From Siphonobacter sp. BAB-5405 (lineage in GTDB: Bacteria; Bacteroidota; Bacteroidia; Cytophagales; Spirosomataceae), in assembly GCF_002872335.1 (NCBI RefSeq), contig NZ_NJAG01000011.1:62001-126000 (forward strand): 64,000 bases of DNA, in the 5' to 3' direction. Position numbers and translations under genes: made by a program. Positions 60,660-64,000 of the stretch are shown piece by piece. Under the pieces are notes generated by a model. That model searched no databases. It was not told the origin of the DNA and saw only the letters and a list, made by a program, of their open reading frames with translations. Position 1 is the stretch's first letter. The number at the start of each line of letters is the position of its first letter.

Positions 60660-62149
60660 AGGACTTTCGTTAATCGGTTAATGACTTCTGCTTTACCCAT
60701 GATTTCCATGGAAAGCATCAAATCCGGCCCGGCAGCGGCTCCGGTCAGTACTACCCGAAGGGGTTGCATCACCTTACCCAGTTTGATGCCTTTCTCATCG
60801 GTCACCTTGTGCAAGGCTTCCTTGGCCGTCTCGGCGGTGAAGGGTTCAACGGCGGGCAAAGCCTCGGCATAAGCCTGTACTACCCCGGCTACATCCGCAT
60901 TCCATTTGCTGTTCATCACCTGCTCATCGTACTGCGTGGGAGCTTCGAAAAGAAACTTCGATTGCTCGACGATTTCCTGCGGAAACGTGACGCGGTCCTT
61001 CAACAAATGAACAATGCTCTGTACTTGTTCCGCTGTAGAAGCGGGAAATGACGCCTTCAGTAATTCAGCTATCGAATCATCCGAACGTTGCCGCAAATAC
61101 TGCTGGTTGAACCATTTGGCTTTCGCAATATCGAAACGGGCTCCGGCTTTGTGAATCTTATCCAGACTAAACGCCGTAATCAGTTCGTCCATCGTAAACA
61201 TTTCCTGCTCGGTACCGGGGTTCCAGCCTAAAAAGGCTAAGAAGTTCACGACAGCCTCGGGCAGGTACCCGTCCTCACGAAAGCCACGGGCCACGGTACC
61301 CGTTGCCGGATCTTTCCATTCCAGCGGAAATACCGGAAATCCGCCCAGATCCGCGTCACGTTTCGACAACTTGCCATTGCCTTCGGGTTTCAGTAACAGC
61401 GGCAGGTGAGCAAATTCGGGACGTTCCCAGCCAAAAGACTGGTATAATAATACATGTAAAGGAGCCGAGGGAAGCCACTCTTCCCCGCGAATGACGTGCG
61501 TAATGCCCATCAAATGGTCATCCACCACGTTCGCCAGGTGGTACGTTGGCATTCCATCGGCTTTGAGTAAAACTTTATCATCAATCTGGGACGAATGAAC
61601 GTTTACCCACTCCCGAATCAGATCTTTAAAGCGAATTTCTTCTTTGGCTGGTACTTTCAGACGGATCACGTGTGGTTCACCAGCGGCAATCCTGGCCTGT
61701 ACTTCTTCCAGCGGCAGCGTCAGCGAGTTTTTTAAACGAGTTCGCGTGATGCTGTTGTACTGAAAGGCCGAACCTTGTTTTTCAAACGTCTGACGCATTT
61801 CGTCCAGTTCTTCCGGCGTATCGAAGGCGTAGTAAGCCTTGTCCGTAGCCACGAGCGTTTCGGCAAAATCGCGGTACATGTGTTTCCGTTCCGACTGGCG
61901 ATAGGGTTCGTGGGGACCACCCACGCCGATGCCTTCATCGATGGTGATACCCACCCAGGCCAGTGCTTCAAGGATGTAGTTTTCGGCTCCCGGTACAAAG
62001 CGGTTCTGATCCGTATCTTCGATGCGAAGGAGCATCTTTCCGCCCGTCTGGCGGGCGAACAGGTAGTTATACAAAGCGGTACGAACGCCGCCAATGTGTA
62101 AGGCTCCCGTGGGACTGGGAGCAAAACGTACGCGAACTTGAGTAGACAT
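60656..62149 (-). CDS. gltX: Glutamyl-tRNA synthetase
   Basis: The class I synthetase charges tRNA-Glu. The start at 62149 gives MSTQVRVRFAPSPTGALHIGG, containing the HIGH-type motif; the frame is open 246 bp further up without similarity. Other features are KLSKRDADLGGFPVFPL (the KMSKS-type motif), EDTDQNRFVPGAENYI and the anticodon-binding helical end. The 497-residue length is normal. A TACCTTTG element lies at 62233-62240, in the divergent region with the TatD gene. Confidence 0.97.
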   Translation of the reverse strand: MSTQVRVRFAPSPTGALHIGGVRTALYNYLFARQTGGKMLLRIEDTDQNRFVPGAENYILEALAWVGITIDEGIGVGGPHEPYRQSERKHMYRDFAETLVATDKAYYAFDTPEELDEMRQTFEKQGSAFQYNSITRTRLKNSLTLPLEEVQARIAAGEPHVIRLKVPAKEEIRFKDLIREWVNVHSSQIDDKVLLKADGMPTYHLANVVDDHLMGITHVIRGEEWLPSAPLHVLLYQSFGWERPEFAHLPLLLKPEGNGKLSKRDADLGGFPVFPLEWKDPATGTVARGFREDGYLPEAVVNFLAFLGWNPGTEQEMFTMDELITAFSLDKIHKAGARFDIAKAKWFNQQYLRQRSDDSIAELLKASFPASTAEQVQSIVHLLKDRVTFPQEIVEQSKFLFEAPTQYDEQVMNSKWNADVAGVVQAYAEALPAVEPFTAETAKEALHKVTDEKGIKLGKVMQPLRVVLTGAAAGPDLMLSMEIMGKAEVINRLTKVL

Positions 62150-62232
62150 AGTAATAGTTTCGGATGGCGGATGTACGAGCGTTCGATACGGTCTGATCGA
62201 TTCGTAACCTGGCTCCGCTCCAGTTGCTGCGA

Positions 62233-62240
62233 CAAAGGTA
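62233..62240 (-). promoter_or_regulatory. Candidate -7 element for gltX
   Basis: The minus strand reads TACCTTTG, an exact TANNTTTG match about 85 bp upstream of the preferred start, which also argues against the longer upstream start. Confidence 0.5.
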
Positions 62241-62301
62241 CTTGTTTTCCAGGCGGCGTGTTTCGTTTTTTGCGTACGATTCGCTTTTCTTCCAACAAAC
62301 G

Positions 62302-62961
62302 ATGGCTGATTTATCTTTTTTGAATTTCCATACCCACCGTATCGAGCCCAACGAAGGGACCGAGAGCATTTATAATGCTCATTTTTCGGAAGCAACGCCT
62401 GCCGGGCAACGCATCAGTCTGGGCATTCATCCCTGGTATATTCAGGAAGCAGCCATCGACTCGCACCTGGCTCTAATCGAGCAGGCTCTTCAGCAAAAAC
62501 AGTTGACTGCCGTGGGCGAATGCGGACTGGATCGGCTGACGGAAGCTCCGCTTTCCCTGCAACAATCGGTATTTGAACGGCAGTTGTTACTGGCCCATCA
62601 GTACCAGATGCCCGTCATTATTCACTGCGTACGGGCGTTCCCTGAATTGATTGCGTTGGTCAAGCGACTGAAACTGAAGATTCCATTGATTGTACATGGC
62701 TTCAATGCCAATGAGCAGATTGCCCGGCAATTGCTCCAGCACGATTTCTATTTTTCCCTCGGTCATGCTTTACTAAAAGAAGGATCGAACGCTTCGAAGT
62801 GTCTGAAAATGATTCCGTTAGACCGACTTTTTCTGGAAACGGATGATCAGCGACTCCCCATTGATCGTATCTTTGTGGAGGCTTCCCGGCAGCTGAATGG
62901 TTCTGTGAATGAGCTACAAAATCAAATCTGGCAGAATTTTCAGCGGATCACGGCCTGTTGA
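62302..62961 (+). CDS. TatD-family metal-dependent hydrolase
   Basis: The start at 62302 (MADLSFLNFHTHRIEPNEG) gives 219 residues and places the His-x-His metal motif at residues 9-11; the longer frame to 62224 has no similarity. Other metal ligands are visible in VGECGLDRL, IIHCVRAF, IVHGFNAN and FLETDDQ. It is shorter than the usual ~255-residue TatD. A DNase role is possible by family. tcdA follows after 18 bp. Confidence 0.88.
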   Translation: MADLSFLNFHTHRIEPNEGTESIYNAHFSEATPAGQRISLGIHPWYIQEAAIDSHLALIEQALQQKQLTAVGECGLDRLTEAPLSLQQSVFERQLLLAHQYQMPVIIHCVRAFPELIALVKRLKLKIPLIVHGFNANEQIARQLLQHDFYFSLGHALLKEGSNASKCLKMIPLDRLFLETDDQRLPIDRIFVEASRQLNGSVNELQNQIWQNFQRITAC

Positions 62962-62979
62962 AGCGGTATCCTTAAAGCG

Positions 62980-63807
62980 ATGAGTTGGTTATCAAGAACT
63001 GAATTATTGATCGGGCCAGAAGGGCTCGATTTGTTAGCAAAGGCCCACGTTCTGGTGATTGGCCTGGGTGGTGTAGGCTCCTTCGCCGCCGAATTTATCG
63101 CCCGCTCGGGTGTGGGTGAAATGACTATTGTGGATGGTGATGTGGTAGATCCTTCCAACCGAAACCGGCAATTACCCGCCCTGGCTACTACGCACGGACT
63201 TTCCAAGGCCGATCTCATGGCCGAACGCTTGCTGAGTATCAATCCGGAATTGAAACTGCACGTACGCAAGGATTTTCTTTCTCCCGAAGCCGCCCGCGAC
63301 ATTCTGAATCAGCCGTTTGATTACGTCATGGATTGTATCGATTCGATTACGCCGAAACTGACGCTGCTGGAAACGGCGTATCAGAAGGGGTATCGCATCA
63401 TTAGTTCGATGGGTGCAGGTGGAAAATTTGACCCAACGCAGGTACAGGTGGCGGACCTGTTTCAAACCAAGTCCTGTACCCTCGCCTACTACGTACGCAA
63501 ACGGCTGCGTCGCCTTGGCGTGCAATCGGGAATCAAGGCGGTATACTCGACGGAGCTGGTACGAGCCGAATCGCTCATGCATACCGACGGTTCGAATTTT
63601 AAACGTTCGGCCTACGGAACGATCTCCTACCTTCCCGCTACGTTCGGAGCCGTCTGTGCTTCGGTCGTTATTCGGGATTTGCTGGGTGAACCCATCGCCG
63701 ACTACGAAGCGTCTCAACTGGAGGCCCGGAAGAAAGAACAGCGGAAACGGGAAGAATTTTTCCGTTTACAGGCGAAGCGGAAAGCTAAACAGGCTTTAAA
63801 AAAGTAG
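62980..63807 (+). CDS. tcdA: tRNA threonylcarbamoyladenosine dehydratase (TcdA/CsdL)
   Basis: The enzyme makes the cyclic form of t6A at position 37 of tRNA. The 275-residue protein has the ThiF/E1-like fold: ATP-binding LGGVGSFAAEFIARSGVG with GVG, VDGDVVDPSNRNRQLPA, DCIDSITPKL and SSMGAGGKFDP. It ends in a basic coiled segment (ARKKEQRKREEFFRLQAKRKAKQ). It follows the TatD gene by 18 bp, suggesting coexpression. Confidence 0.92.
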   Translation: MSWLSRTELLIGPEGLDLLAKAHVLVIGLGGVGSFAAEFIARSGVGEMTIVDGDVVDPSNRNRQLPALATTHGLSKADLMAERLLSINPELKLHVRKDFLSPEAARDILNQPFDYVMDCIDSITPKLTLLETAYQKGYRIISSMGAGGKFDPTQVQVADLFQTKSCTLAYYVRKRLRRLGVQSGIKAVYSTELVRAESLMHTDGSNFKRSAYGTISYLPATFGAVCASVVIRDLLGEPIADYEASQLEARKKEQRKREEFFRLQAKRKAKQALKK

Positions 63808-63831
63808 GGCTGGACTAAAGTCCAGCCCTAC
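63804..63831. repeat. Palindrome with 13-bp stem, REP-like
   Basis: GTAGGGCTGGACT (63804-63816) pairs perfectly with AGTCCAGCCCTAC (63819-63831) around AA. It overlaps the tcdA stop (63805-63807) and has no T tract. Confidence 0.7.
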
Positions 63832-63844
63832 GAAAAGGGTCCAG

Positions 63845-63930
63845 CTTACGGCTCTGGTTCGGAAGTACGCTTTAATGGTTCGGATCACAATCCTCTACCT
63901 ACGATACCTTTTGCGTACCAGAGCCGCAGG
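63845..63930. repeat. Third inverted pair in the terminal repeat block
   Basis: GCTTACGGCTCTGGT near 63844-63858 and an inverted version around GTACCAGAGCCGCAGGC (63915-63931) share ACGGCTCTGG(T) and its complement, with a GTACGC/GCGTAC pair outside. It lies between the two perfect palindromes. Confidence 0.5.
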
Positions 63931-63938
63931 CTCGATCC

Positions 63939-63976
63939 ATCTGGTAGCCACGGACGTTGGTCCGTGGCTACCAGAT
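63939..63976. repeat. Palindrome with 17-bp stem at the right end of the window
   Basis: ATCTGGTAGCCACGGAC (63939-63955) pairs with GTCCGTGGCTACCAGAT (63960-63976) around GTTG. With the two neighbours it forms a compact mosaic of palindromes in the last 200 bp, which contain no gene. Confidence 0.7.
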
Positions 63977-64000
63977 CATCGCCGTGCTTGCTCAATACCC

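Noticed and set aside
1-64000. CRISPR array, prophage or integrase-bearing island
   Set aside because: No regularly spaced direct repeats with unique spacers, no phage structural genes and no integrase or classical transposase gene were found. The tRNA-Gln gene shows no flanking attachment-site duplication.

Overview
This window looks like chromosome from a Bacteroidota bacterium of the order Cytophagales (Spirosoma/Siphonobacter-like). The lineage call is inferred from gene content: a SusC/SusD pair, type IX secretion C-terminal signals of both kinds (type A and type B), the gliding lipoprotein GldD, a B-type SdhCAB, many lipoproteins with an SxC or TAC lipobox, and repeated promoter elements of the Bacteroidota form TTTG-N20/21-TANNTTTG. 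There is no rRNA, prophage, CRISPR array or classical insertion sequence. One tRNA gene (Gln, UUG) is present.

Layout. 1-7.5 kb: an OmpR-type response regulator (cut by the window edge) diverges from an envelope cluster of FtsX-type permease, DUF4097 beta-repeat protein, MacB/LolD-type ATPase and TolC-like channel; PspC, cold-shock and RDD genes follow. 7.7-17 kb: lysS, rpoN, a large unrecognised outer-membrane-like protein, and sdhCAB. 17.4-26.5 kb: a type B T9SS cargo protein, a frameshifted DCC-family gene, fabD, tRNA-Gln, a 56-residue membrane peptide, a Nudix hydrolase, a PASTA protein, a type A T9SS cargo protein and two rhodanese genes. 26.5-32.5 kb (minus strand): a vitamin B12 locus with a cobalamin riboswitch, a BtuB-like receptor, cobT (frameshifted), cobS and cobC, followed by a glycosidase lipoprotein. 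32.7-36.7 kb: a gluconate-dehydrogenase-like pair (GMC oxidoreductase plus subunit 3) split by a four-helix-bundle gene that sits between 24-bp inverted repeats, then a DUF3050 gene. 36.8-40.4 kb: YcxB-like, PRTase, purN and two lipoproteins. 40.4-53.5 kb: a minus-strand SusC-SusD locus with two tandem giant FG-GAP/ASPIC-UnbV (CRTAC1-like) lipoproteins and an upstream vanadium-haloperoxidase-like lipoprotein. 53.7-64 kb: glycosyltransferase, GH127 enzyme, ModF-like double ATPase, gldD, AIM24-family protein, gltX, TatD-family hydrolase and tcdA, ending in a block of palindromic repeats.

Most notable structures. (1) A recurrent intergenic element with a G/T-rich left arm and an A/C-rich inverted right arm occurs at about five places (near 30.0, 32.35, 32.6, 33.4-33.9 and 60.6 kb). 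One copy lies inside the variable arm of the cobalamin riboswitch, and another encloses the four-helix-bundle gene, which suggests a dispersed and perhaps mobile element family with an ORF-bearing member. (2) The SusCD / tandem CRTAC1 / haloperoxidase locus has no obvious polysaccharide-degrading enzyme. (3) Two genes (cobT and the DCC gene) each lack one base in a short homopolymer, so they are either recent pseudogenes or sequence errors.

All identifications come from reading motifs and recalled family features; no database search was run.
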